From contig NZ_JAASQI010000006.1 in assembly GCF_011762225.1 (NCBI RefSeq), positions 250,271 to 314,270 on the forward strand: a DNA stretch of 64,000 bases. Reading direction: 5' to 3'. The notes beneath the pieces were generated by a model. The model saw only the letters and a list, made by a program, of their open reading frames with translations. It was not told the origin of the DNA and did no database searches. Both the position numbers and the translations under genes were made by a program. Source of the DNA: Pseudochelatococcus lubricantis. GTDB taxonomy: Bacteria; Pseudomonadota; Alphaproteobacteria; Rhizobiales; Beijerinckiaceae. Below, piece by piece: positions 43,064-51,357 of this stretch (position 1 is its first letter; the number at the start of each line of letters is the position of its first letter).

Positions 43064-43091
43064 CATATAAATTCTATAGAATATATGTCAA
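43064..43091. promoter_or_regulatory. metQ/metN divergent promoter region with palindromic AT-rich box
   Basis: Minus strand: TTGACA (43091-43086), 16-bp spacer, TATATG (43069-43064). The spacer contains the perfect 12-bp palindrome ATTCTATAGAAT at 43071-43082. Located between divergent metQ and metN, it could control both and is the most symmetric copy of the recurring AT-rich box. Confidence 0.6.
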
Positions 43092-43122
43092 CTCGTTTCG
43101 ACGGGAAGGGACATTCATACAC

Positions 43123-44262
43123 ATGACGATTTATGCGGTGCGGCCGCACACGCCGGACGGGGATGCGGCCGCCGCGCGCGCCGCCCGTCCGCGACATGGC
43201 GGGCGGGTGACGTTCGAGAACGTCGGCAAGGCGTTCGATACGCCGGGCGGACAAGTTTCGGCGCTGCGCGGCATCGGCTTCACGGTGGAGCCGGGCGAGA
43301 TTTTTGGCGTCATCGGCCGCTCGGGCGCGGGCAAGTCGACGCTGATTCGCACGGTCAACGGGCTGGAGAAGCCCACCGCCGGGCGGGTGCTGGTGGAAAA
43401 TGCCGCCGGGGAGCGCGCCGACGTGGGCAGCCTCTCCATCGGCGAGCTGGCGCGGCTGCGCCGCGACATCGGCATGATCTTCCAGCACTTCAACCTGCTC
43501 TCCTCGAAAACCGTGGAGCGCAACGTCGGCCTGCCTCTTCGTCTCGCAGGCGCCTCCCGCGCCGAGGAGGCCGGGCGCGTCGCGGAACTGCTGGCGCTCG
43601 TCGGCCTTTCCGACAAGCGCGGCCGCTATCCGCGCGAGCTGTCCGGCGGGCAGAAGCAGCGTGTCGGCATCGCCCGTGCCCTGGCGCGCCACCCCGCCAT
43701 CCTGCTGTGCGACGAGGCCACCTCGGCGCTCGACCCCGAAACCACCCTGTCCATTCTGGACCTGCTGAAGGACATCAACCGGCGGCTCGGCCTGACCGTC
43801 ATCCTGATCACCCACGAGATGGAGGCGATCCGCCACATCTGCGACAGGGTGGCTGTGATCGAGAAGGGCGAGATCGTCGAGATCGGCCCGGTCTGGCAGG
43901 TGTTCGGCGATCCGCGCGAGGAAGCGACGCGCGCCTTGCTCAAGCCCCACGCCGACGAACTGCCGGACGACCTGTCCGGCCGCATCGTGCCCCTGCCGGG
44001 TGAGCGGACGGTGCCGGTATTTGCCGTCACCTACACCGGCGCGGAGGCGGGAGAGCCCGATCTGGGCGGTCTGTTCGGCGTGCTCGGCGAAGGGGCGCGG
44101 CTGCTGCATGGCTCGCTCGACCGCATTCAGGGGCATGCGCAGGGGCGGCTGCTGATCGCCGCGCCCGCCGTCGCCCCGCAGCAGGCGGCGCAGGCGCTCG
44201 CCCGGCTCAACACCCTTCCCCCACGCGCGGAGATCATCGGCTATGTCGACGGCGCTCTTTAA
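43123..44262 (+). CDS. metN: Methionine-type ABC importer ATPase
   Basis: A 379-residue ATPase. After an unusual 25-30 residue N-terminal extension, the domain starts at RVTFENVGKAF. It has GRSGAGKST (about 62), the MIFQHFNLLSSKTV Q-loop, ELSGGQKQRVGIARAL and LLCDEATSALD. The C-terminal 90 residues form the NIL regulatory domain typical of MetN (about 295-379). Its end overlaps metI by 20 bp. It acts with MetI and MetQ; the extension has no known role and the real start could lie downstream. Confidence 0.92.
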   Translation: MTIYAVRPHTPDGDAAAARAARPRHGGRVTFENVGKAFDTPGGQVSALRGIGFTVEPGEIFGVIGRSGAGKSTLIRTVNGLEKPTAGRVLVENAAGERADVGSLSIGELARLRRDIGMIFQHFNLLSSKTVERNVGLPLRLAGASRAEEAGRVAELLALVGLSDKRGRYPRELSGGQKQRVGIARALARHPAILLCDEATSALDPETTLSILDLLKDINRRLGLTVILITHEMEAIRHICDRVAVIEKGEIVEIGPVWQVFGDPREEATRALLKPHADELPDDLSGRIVPLPGERTVPVFAVTYTGAEAGEPDLGGLFGVLGEGARLLHGSLDRIQGHAQGRLLIAAPAVAPQQAAQALARLNTLPPRAEIIGYVDGAL

Positions 44263-44896
44263 TCTCTTTCTCAACGCCGTGTGGGAAACGCTGCTGATGG
44301 TAGGCGTTTCCGGACTCGTCACGCTTCTCGTCGGCGGCCCGCTCGCCGTCGTGCTGGTGACGACCGGGCCCGGCGGCGTGTTCGAGGCGCCGCGCCTCAA
44401 CCAGGTGCTGGGCGCTGTCGTCAACGGCTTCCGCTCTACGCCGTTCATCATTCTGCTGGTGGCGCTGATTCCGTTCACGCGGTTGATCGTGGGCACGACC
44501 ATCGGTATCTGGGCGGCGATCGTGCCGCTCAGCATCGCGGCCATTCCATTCTTCGCCCGCATCGCGGAGGTGAGCCTGCGCGAGGTGGACAGGGGCCTCG
44601 TGGAAGCGGCGCAGGCCATGGGCGCCAGCCGCCTGCAGATCATCACGAGCGTGCTCGTTCCGGAGGCGCTGCCCGGCGTCGTGGCGGGCTTCACCATCAC
44701 GCTCGTCTCGCTCATCTCCTCGTCCGCCATGGCCGGGGCGGTGGGCGCGGGCGGCCTCGGCGATCTCGCCATCCGCTATGGCTACCAGCGGTTCGAGACC
44801 ACGGTGATGCTGCTTGTCATCGCGGTGCTGATCGCTATCGTAATGATCGTGCAGGGAACGGGCGACTGGTTCGCCCACCGGCTCAACAAGCGCTGA
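44243..44896 (+). CDS. metI: Methionine-type ABC importer permease
   Basis: A 217-residue permease, the normal size for MetI. Typical segments are WETLLMVGVSGLVTLLVGGPLA (core ETLLMVGVSGLVTLL), VNGFRSTPFIILLVALIPF, EVSLREVDRGLVEAAQAMGAS, the contact loop, and GAVGAGGLGDLAIRYGYQRF near the end. It overlaps metN and is followed after 14 bp by the M20 amidohydrolase gene. Confidence 0.93.
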   Translation: MSTALFNLFLNAVWETLLMVGVSGLVTLLVGGPLAVVLVTTGPGGVFEAPRLNQVLGAVVNGFRSTPFIILLVALIPFTRLIVGTTIGIWAAIVPLSIAAIPFFARIAEVSLREVDRGLVEAAQAMGASRLQIITSVLVPEALPGVVAGFTITLVSLISSSAMAGAVGAGGLGDLAIRYGYQRFETTVMLLVIAVLIAIVMIVQGTGDWFAHRLNKR

Positions 44897-44910
44897 GGAC
44901 GGGAGACATC

Positions 44911-46095
44911 ATGCCGGAACAGGGCGGGATCGCGATCCCCGATGAAATCGCAGCCTTCAACGACGAGATCGTCGCCATCCGCCATGATCTGCACAGGCAT
45001 CCCGAACTCGGCTTCGAGGAAGTGCGCACGGCCGGCATCGTCGCGGCCAAGCTGGCCGAATGGGGCATCGAGGTGCATCGCGGTGTCGGCCGCACCGGCG
45101 TCGTCGGCGTGCTGCGCGCGGGCAACGGCGGCAACCGCAGCGTCGGCCTGAGGGCGGACATGGACGCGCTGCCCCTGCACGAGGAAACCGGCCTGCCGTT
45201 CGCATCGGAGAGCGCCGGCCGCTTCCATGGCTGCGGGCATGACGGGCACACGGCGATCCTGCTCGCGGCGGCGCGCTATCTGGCCGCGACGCGGCAGTTC
45301 GACGGCACCGTGGTGTTCGTGTTCCAGCCCGCCGAGGAAGGCCTCGGCGGCGCGCGGGCGATGATCGACGACGGCCTGTTCGGGCGTTTTCCGGTCGACG
45401 AGATCTACGGTCTGCACAATTCCACCATCACGCCGCACGGGCATGTCCATGTGTCGCCGGGGCCGGTGCAGGCCGGGGCGGATTTCTTCGATATCGTCGT
45501 GCGGGGCAGCGGCGGCCATGCCGCTCATCCGCATGCTGCGCGCGACCCGATCGTGGCCTCCGCCGGGCTGATCACCGCGCTGCAGGGCATCATCAGCCGG
45601 CACACGCCGCCGCGCGAGGCGGCGGTGCTGTCGGTGACGGCGATCAATTCCAACACCGCCTACAACATCATCCCTGAAACCGTGCACCTGCGGGGCACGG
45701 TGCGCACGCTCGACGGCGCGCTGAAGAAGCGCATCGCCCAACGCATCCGCGCCGTGGCGGAGGGCGTGGCGCTGGCGCACGACGTGCGTGTCGAGGTTGA
45801 TATCCGCGACGCCGTGACGCCCCTCGTCAACGCCGCCGAACAGGCCGACGCCGTTGCCGCGGCCGCCCGCGCCGTCGTCGGCGATGCCAACGTGAGCACG
45901 GACTGGCGGCCGAGCATGGGCAGCGAGGATTTCTCCGAATATCTCACCCATGTGCCAGGTGCGTTCTTCTCCCTCGGGCACCATGGCGATATTCCCCTGC
46001 ACAGTCCGCGCTTCGTCCTCGACGACGGCATCTTGCCCGTGGGCGCGGCGCTGTTCGCCCGTCTCGTCCAGGACCGCCTGCCGCCGGAAGCATGA
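44911..46095 (+). CDS. M20-family amidohydrolase (N-acyl-amino-acid deacylase type)
   Basis: A 394-residue metallopeptidase-fold enzyme of the HipO/N-acyl-aminoacid amidohydrolase group. The signature IRHDLHRHPELGFEE opens the protein; RADMDALPL, FHGCGHDGHTA, FQPAEEGLGGARAMI and GLHN supply metal and catalytic residues; the lid domain contains GSGGHAAHPH. GGGAGA precedes the ATG. In the metNI operon it could deacylate imported N-acyl sulfur amino acids. A related M20 enzyme works with a luciferase-like monooxygenase in Bacillus S-alkyl-cysteine catabolism, and such a monooxygenase is the next gene here. Confidence 0.9.
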   Translation: MPEQGGIAIPDEIAAFNDEIVAIRHDLHRHPELGFEEVRTAGIVAAKLAEWGIEVHRGVGRTGVVGVLRAGNGGNRSVGLRADMDALPLHEETGLPFASESAGRFHGCGHDGHTAILLAAARYLAATRQFDGTVVFVFQPAEEGLGGARAMIDDGLFGRFPVDEIYGLHNSTITPHGHVHVSPGPVQAGADFFDIVVRGSGGHAAHPHAARDPIVASAGLITALQGIISRHTPPREAAVLSVTAINSNTAYNIIPETVHLRGTVRTLDGALKKRIAQRIRAVAEGVALAHDVRVEVDIRDAVTPLVNAAEQADAVAAAARAVVGDANVSTDWRPSMGSEDFSEYLTHVPGAFFSLGHHGDIPLHSPRFVLDDGILPVGAALFARLVQDRLPPEA

Positions 46096-46110
46096 GCCAG
46101 CACTTATTTT

Positions 46111-46162
46111 CTATAAAATATATAGAGTGTATATTGACAGGGCCGGGCCGCTCTTCCATGCT
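46111..46162 (+). promoter_or_regulatory. Promoter with AT-rich box before the second DszA-like gene
   Basis: CTATAAAATATATAGAGTGTA (46111-46131) runs into TTGACA (46134-46139); CATGCT follows after 17 bp (46157-46162). Order and hexamers match the LysR-gene promoter at 30621-30670. Confidence 0.55.
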
Positions 46163-46242
46163 GCCCGGCATGCGGTCGCCGCTGCCCGCGCCACGGTTGC
46201 GTGGCGGCGCGCCTTCCGGTCGTTCGAATGGTGGAAAAACTT

Positions 46243-47601
46243 ATGTCGGATCAACAAACTTCCGCGCGGCGCCAACTTAATCTGAACCTGTTCATCTATC
46301 CCGGCGGCCATCACGAAGCCGCGTGGCGGTACAAGGATTCCGATCTCGAACACCTGCTGGATATCGGTTACTACATCGACCTCGCCCGCCAGGCGGAGGC
46401 CGCGAAGTTCGACGGCATTTTCTTCGCCGACGGCCCGGCGCTCGCCGACAATATCAGGTATGCCAGCCGCTTCCGGCTGGAACCGCTGACCTGGCTGTCC
46501 GCGATCGCCGCGGCGACGCAGCGCATCGGCCTGATCGCCACCGCCTCCACCACCTATTACGAGCCGTACAATCTGGCGCGGCTTTTTGCCTCGCTGGACC
46601 ACATCAGCAAGGGGCGCGCGGGCTGGAACATCGTCACGACCGGCGCCGAGCAGGCCGCGGCCAACTTCGGCCTCGCCAGCCACCCGGCCCATTCGGAGCG
46701 CTACAGCCGCGCGCGCGAGTTCGTCGAGGTGATCGGCAAGCTGTGGGACAGCTGGGAGGATGGCGCCATCGTCGCCGATCGCGCCTCCGGCGTCTTCGCA
46801 GATACGGACAAGATCCACACCATCGACCACATCGGCCGCTATTTCAACGTGCGGGGACCGTTCAACTCGCCGCGCACCCCGCAGGGACGCCCGGTCTACG
46901 TGCAGGCCGGCTCGTCGGCGGACGGGCGCGCCTTTGCCGCGCAATACGCGGAGGCGATCTTCACCGCGCACCAGACGCTCTCCAACGCGCAGGAGTTCTA
47001 CAAGGACATCAAGACGCAGGCGCGCTCCCTCGGCCGCAATCCCGATCACGTCAAGGTGCTGCCAGGCATCAGCCCCTTCATCGGCGCGACCGAGGCGCAG
47101 GCGCGCGCTCTTTATGACGAGTTCAACGAACTCACCCAGCCCGCCTATTCGCTCGGCCTGCTGAGCAGGCTGCTCGGCGTGGACGTCAGCGGCTACGACA
47201 TCGACGCGCCCTTCCCGCGCGAGATCATCCCGGCCGAGGGTGAGCGAACGGTCGCCAGCCGCTTCAAGGTGGTGGTGGACATCATCGAGCGCGAAAACCC
47301 GACTATCCGCCAGTTGACGCATCGTCTGGCGGGAGCGCGGGGACACTGGGTGGCGGTTGGCACGCCGGAGCAGATCGCGGATAATATCCAGACGTGGTTC
47401 GAGAACGGTGCTGCGGACGGTTTCAACGTGATGCCGCCGTGGCTGACGGGCGGCTTCGATATCTTCGCCCAGGAGGTGGTTCCGATCCTGCGCAGGCGGG
47501 GACTGTTCCGCGAGGAATATACCGGCACGACGCTGCGCGAGCACTATGGCCTGCCGCGGCCCGAAAGCCGGTTCAGCTTTCCCGTGCGCGAGACTGCGTG
47601 A
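46243..47601 (+). CDS. NtaA/DszA/CmoJ-like FMNH2-dependent monooxygenase
   Basis: A 452-residue luciferase-like enzyme, close to the length of DszA (453). It has LARQAEAAKFDGIFFADGPAL (core AAKFDGIFFADGP), LFASLDHISKGRAGWNIVTT, NFGLASHPAHSERYSRAREF, KLWDSWEDGAIV and AGVFADTDKIH-like SGVFADTDKIH. The end GTTLREHYGLPRP matches the DszA tail style. It may oxidatively split C-S bonds of S-alkyl-cysteines or aromatic sulfones. The start 46243 follows GGAAAAA; a GTG at 46201 is less likely. It has its own promoter. Confidence 0.86.
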   Translation: MSDQQTSARRQLNLNLFIYPGGHHEAAWRYKDSDLEHLLDIGYYIDLARQAEAAKFDGIFFADGPALADNIRYASRFRLEPLTWLSAIAAATQRIGLIATASTTYYEPYNLARLFASLDHISKGRAGWNIVTTGAEQAAANFGLASHPAHSERYSRAREFVEVIGKLWDSWEDGAIVADRASGVFADTDKIHTIDHIGRYFNVRGPFNSPRTPQGRPVYVQAGSSADGRAFAAQYAEAIFTAHQTLSNAQEFYKDIKTQARSLGRNPDHVKVLPGISPFIGATEAQARALYDEFNELTQPAYSLGLLSRLLGVDVSGYDIDAPFPREIIPAEGERTVASRFKVVVDIIERENPTIRQLTHRLAGARGHWVAVGTPEQIADNIQTWFENGAADGFNVMPPWLTGGFDIFAQEVVPILRRRGLFREEYTGTTLREHYGLPRPESRFSFPVRETA

Positions 47602-47644
47602 TCGTCCGGGGCGGGAGCGCTTCTCCGCCGGTTGAAATCGGCAA

Positions 47645-47670
47645 GCGGGGCTTCCCCCCGCGCCTTTCTC
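47645..47670 (+). terminator. Possible terminator after the NtaA/DszA-like gene
   Basis: GCGGGG, loop CTTCC, CCCCGC, then GCCTTTCTC. A short GC stem with a T-rich tail 44 bp past the stop codon. Confidence 0.55.
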
Positions 47671-47732
47671 CGCGATAATGGCCCTCCGTTGCCCTGCTTC
47701 ACGTCAGGAAGCCGATATAGAGGAAACGACCC

Positions 47733-49049
47733 ATGTCATCAGACGTCAAGCCATCAGACATCAAGCGGCCCGAGACCCTCGCGCTGCACGGCGGAACCTA
47801 TCGCGCCGATCCGGCGACCGGCGCGGTCGCCGTACCGATCTACCAGACGACGTCCTATCAGTTCATCGACACCGACCACGCGGAGCGCCTTTTCGCGCTT
47901 GAGGAAATCGGCCACCTTTATACCCGCGTCTCCAACCCCACGCAGGATGCGTTCGAGCAACGCATCGCGGCGCTGGAGGGCGGCGCGGCGGCGCTTGCCG
48001 TCGCCTCCGGCCAGGCGGCCTCGGCCTATTCCGTGCTGAACGTTGCGGGCGCGGGCGACAACATCGTCAGCTCCACCGATCTCTACGGCGGCACGTGGGC
48101 GCTGTTCGCCTCCACCCTCCGGCATTTCGGCGTCGAGGTGCGGTTTGTCGATCCGGCGGACCCGGAAAATTTCCGCCGCGCCACGAACGGCCGCACCCGC
48201 GCCTACTATGCCGAATCCCTGCCCAATCCCAAACTGCAGGTGTTCCCGATCGCGGAAGTCGCGGCCATCGGTCGCGAACTCGGCGTGCCGCTGATCGTCG
48301 ACAACACGGCGGCGCCGCTGACGATCCGGCCGCTGGAGCACGGCGCCGCGATCGTCGTCTATTCGGCGACCAAGTACATCGGGGGCCATGGCACCTCCAT
48401 CGGCGGGGTCATCGTCGACGGCGGCAACTTCCCGTGGGAAGATCACAAGGACCGTTTCCCCACCCTGAGCGAGCCGGACCCGAGCTATCACGGCGCGGTC
48501 TGGATCGAGAAGGCGAAGCCGCTGGGGCCGGTGGCCTATGTGTTGCGCGCCCGCACGGTGCTGCTGCGCGACGTCGGCGCGGCGATCTCGCCCTTCAATG
48601 CCTTCCTGTTCATCCAGGGGCTGGAGACACTGCCGCTGCGCGTCCGCCAGCACAACGAGAATGCCGTCAAGGTCGCCGAGTTCCTGAAGGAGCGGGCGGA
48701 GGTGACGCGCGTCATCTTCCCCGCGTTCCAGACCGGCGAGGACGGGCGGCGTGCGCAGGCATATCTCCGGGGCGGCTACGGCGCGCTCGTCGGCTTCGAA
48801 CTCGCGGGCGGCGTGGAGGCGGGCCGGCGCTTCATCGATGCGCTACGGCTCTTTTACCATGTCGCCAACATTGGCGACGCGCGTTCGCTCGCCATCCATC
48901 CCGCCACGACGACCCATTCGCAGCTCTCGGCGGAGGACCAGCTCCGGACAGGCGTCTCGCCGGGCTACGTGCGGCTCGCGGTCGGCATCGAACATCCCGA
49001 CGACATTCTCGCCGATCTCGCCCAGGCGCTCGGCCGTGCGGGTGTGTAG
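47733..49049 (+). CDS. metY: O-acetylhomoserine sulfhydrylase-type PLP enzyme
   Basis: A 438-residue Cys/Met metabolism PLP enzyme. LALHGGTYRADPATGAVAVPIYQTTSY (core PATGAVAVPIYQTTSY) opens it; TRVSNPTQDAFEQRIAALEGG follows; the PLP lysine is in YSATKYIGGHGTSIGG (about 214). A long insert FPTLSEPDPSYHGAVW (about 247) and SPFNAFLFIQGLETLPLR are marks of the OAH sulfhydrylase branch rather than cystathionine gamma-synthase. It would use sulfide and O-acetylhomoserine to make homocysteine, closing the sulfur assimilation route. GAGGAAA precedes the ATG. Confidence 0.88.
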   Translation: MSSDVKPSDIKRPETLALHGGTYRADPATGAVAVPIYQTTSYQFIDTDHAERLFALEEIGHLYTRVSNPTQDAFEQRIAALEGGAAALAVASGQAASAYSVLNVAGAGDNIVSSTDLYGGTWALFASTLRHFGVEVRFVDPADPENFRRATNGRTRAYYAESLPNPKLQVFPIAEVAAIGRELGVPLIVDNTAAPLTIRPLEHGAAIVVYSATKYIGGHGTSIGGVIVDGGNFPWEDHKDRFPTLSEPDPSYHGAVWIEKAKPLGPVAYVLRARTVLLRDVGAAISPFNAFLFIQGLETLPLRVRQHNENAVKVAEFLKERAEVTRVIFPAFQTGEDGRRAQAYLRGGYGALVGFELAGGVEAGRRFIDALRLFYHVANIGDARSLAIHPATTTHSQLSAEDQLRTGVSPGYVRLAVGIEHPDDILADLAQALGRAGV

Positions 49050-49107
49050 GCGTTTCCGTTTTCCACAAGTGAGAAATCAGTTTCCTGAAAGTGAATAGGG
49101 GGCAATC

Positions 49108-50157
49108 ATGGGGCTTTCAATCAGCGGTTTCCACAAGGCGCTGACGGCACGCTGGGGCCGCACGCTCGCGGCGTCGCTCGTCGTGGCGGGCGGCCTGCTG
49201 TCGGCCGAGGCGCAGGCCGGACCGACGCTCGACAAGATCACCCAGCGCGGTACCATCAAGGCGGGCGTGGGCACCACGCCGGGCTTCTTCTCGCCGGACA
49301 GCAACGGGCGCTGGCAAGGCTTCTTCGTCGATATCGGCCGCGCCATCGCCATCGCGACGCTCGGCAACCAGGACAAGATCGAGTTCACCGTCTCCTCGCC
49401 CCAGCAGCGCCTGCCGGCCTTGCAGGCGGGCGAGTTCGACATCCTGCTGTCGGGCGTCACCGTCACCATCACGCGCGCCTTCAAGCTCGGCTTCCACTTC
49501 GGCCCGACCGTCTTCTATGACGGGCAGGGCATCCTGGTACGCAAGGATCTCGGTGTGACGAAGGCCGCCGACCTCGAAGGCGCCACCATCGGCGTGCAGA
49601 GCGGCACGACGGGCGAACTCAACATCGCCGACTTCTTCCGCAGGCACGGCAAGTCCTTCAAGGCGCTGACCATCGAGGACACGCGGCAGTTCAACGCCGC
49701 GCTGGAGGAGGGCCGCGTCGACGCGATCACGCAGGACTCCTCTGACCTCGTCGGCAAGCGCAAGCAGCTCAAGAATCCCGAAAACTACGTGCTGCTGCCC
49801 GAGCGTCTGTCCAAGGAGCCGCTCGCACCCGCCGTCGCCGGCGGCGACGACCGTTGGCTCGAACTCGTCAACTGGTCCGTGAACGCCCTCATCCAGGCGG
49901 AGGAATGGGGCATCACCTCGGCGAACGTCGACGAGTTCCTGAAGTCTGAAGACCCGGCGATCCGCCGCTTCCTCGGCGTCGATCCGTCGGTCGGCGAGGC
50001 CATCGGGCTCGATCCGAAATGGGCCTATAACATTGTCAAGACGCTCGGCAACTACGGCGAGCTGTTCGACCGCCACCTGAAGCCGCTCGGCTGGGAGCGC
50101 GGCTACAACAACCTGTGGACGAACGGGGGCCTGCTCTATTCGCCGCCGTTCCGCTGA
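49108..50157 (+). CDS. Amino-acid ABC importer binding protein (AapJ-like, SBP_bac_3)
   Basis: A 349-residue family-3 receptor. A signal peptide ends near AEAQAG; the mature start TLDKITQRGTIKAGV is typical. Other marks are WQGFFVDIGRAIAIAT, QRLPALQAGEFDILLSGVT and the long C-terminal extension FLGVDPSVGEAIGLDPKW seen in AapJ/BztA proteins. It opens an operon with two large permeases. Ligand may be a sulfur amino acid, inferred only from the neighbours metY and msrA. Confidence 0.9.
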   Translation: MGLSISGFHKALTARWGRTLAASLVVAGGLLSAEAQAGPTLDKITQRGTIKAGVGTTPGFFSPDSNGRWQGFFVDIGRAIAIATLGNQDKIEFTVSSPQQRLPALQAGEFDILLSGVTVTITRAFKLGFHFGPTVFYDGQGILVRKDLGVTKAADLEGATIGVQSGTTGELNIADFFRRHGKSFKALTIEDTRQFNAALEEGRVDAITQDSSDLVGKRKQLKNPENYVLLPERLSKEPLAPAVAGGDDRWLELVNWSVNALIQAEEWGITSANVDEFLKSEDPAIRRFLGVDPSVGEAIGLDPKWAYNIVKTLGNYGELFDRHLKPLGWERGYNNLWTNGGLLYSPPFR

Positions 50158-50172
50158 GCCGGAATACCGCAC

Positions 50173-51357
50173 GTGTCTGAAACAGGTCTGACCCCGGCCG
50201 CGCCGGGGCCTGCCGGCCGGATAAGGGCCTGGTGGGGGCCGCGCATCGTCACGCAGATCGTGACGGTCTGCGCGGTCCTTGCCCTGTTCTGGCTGCTCGG
50301 CCAAAACACCGCCACCACCATGGAGCGCATCGGGATCGCGCCCGGTTTCGGCTTTCTCGGACATTCCGCGAATTTCGAGATCGGCGAGACATCCATCCCC
50401 TTCAGCGCCGGCAATACCTATGCCTATGCGATGCTGGTCGGCCTCATCAACACTGTCAAGGTGGCGTTGCTGGGCTGCATCCTGACGACGATACTCGGCG
50501 TCACCATCGGCATCGCCGGCCTGTCGGGCAACCTGCTGCTCGCCGGCCTCGTGCGCGGCTACATCGAGATCGTCCGCAACACGCCGCTGCTGCTGCAACT
50601 GTTCTTCTGGGTGTCGCTGACGAAGGCGTTTCCACCGCCGCGACAGGCGGCGCCGCTTTTCGACGCCGTGTTCCTGACGAACCGCGGCGTGTTCTTCCCC
50701 GCGCCGATCTTCGACGGGATGCCGGACGGCGCGGGCTGGCTGATCGGTCTCCCGCTCGCGGGATACGGTCTCTTCCTGTGGTTCGCCCGCCGCCGGGGCG
50801 CGCTGACCTTGCGGCGCGGGTTGCTGGCGGCGCTCGCCTGCCTCGCGCTTGCCGCCGCCCTTCTCGCGGGGAACGGGGTGAGCATCGGTTTCGACGTGCC
50901 CGTCCTCGCCGGCTTCAACATCCGCGGCGGCGTTACCATCACGCCCGAGTTCACGGCGCTGCTGGTCGGGCTCACGGTGAAGTTCTCGGCGGCGATCGCC
51001 GAAATCGTGCGCGCGGGTATCCAGTCGGTGGGGCAGGGGCAGTGGGAGGCCGCGCGGTCGCTTGGCATGCATCGCGGGCAGATCATGCGCCTCATCGTCA
51101 TTCCGCAGGCGTTGCGGGTGATCACGCCGCTGATCACGTCGAGCTATCTCGACCTGACGAAGGATTCGAGTCTCGCGGTCGCCATCGGGTATCCCGACCT
51201 CGTCAGCGTCATCAACACGACGGCCAACACCACGGGGCAGGCCTTCGAGGCGCTGATCATCCTGATCGGCGTGTTCGTGACCATCAACCTGTCCGTGTCC
51301 TACGCCATGAACGTCTACAACCGGCGCGTCGCGTTGCGCGGGAGCGGCCCCCGATGA
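50173..51357 (+). CDS. Amino-acid ABC importer permease (AapQ/BztB-like)
   Basis: A 394-residue membrane protein starting with GTG. AapQ-type permeases are longer than usual HisM proteins because of an insert, seen here between the first helices and the SPEVL-like region. Marks are FSAGNTYAYAMLVGLINTVKVALLG (core YAYAMLVGLINTVKV), YIEIVRNTPLLLQLFFWV and the contact loop GQGQWEAARSLGMHRGQIMRLIV. It overlaps the second permease by 4 bp. Confidence 0.9.
   Translation: MSETGLTPAAPGPAGRIRAWWGPRIVTQIVTVCAVLALFWLLGQNTATTMERIGIAPGFGFLGHSANFEIGETSIPFSAGNTYAYAMLVGLINTVKVALLGCILTTILGVTIGIAGLSGNLLLAGLVRGYIEIVRNTPLLLQLFFWVSLTKAFPPPRQAAPLFDAVFLTNRGVFFPAPIFDGMPDGAGWLIGLPLAGYGLFLWFARRRGALTLRRGLLAALACLALAAALLAGNGVSIGFDVPVLAGFNIRGGVTITPEFTALLVGLTVKFSAAIAEIVRAGIQSVGQGQWEAARSLGMHRGQIMRLIVIPQALRVITPLITSSYLDLTKDSSLAVAIGYPDLVSVINTTANTTGQAFEALIILIGVFVTINLSVSYAMNVYNRRVALRGSGPR

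Noticed and set aside
47602..47732. SAM-II or other riboswitch before metY
   Set aside because: I looked for the conserved SAM-II core expected in alphaproteobacterial met leaders and could not see it; only a small terminator-like stem is present.
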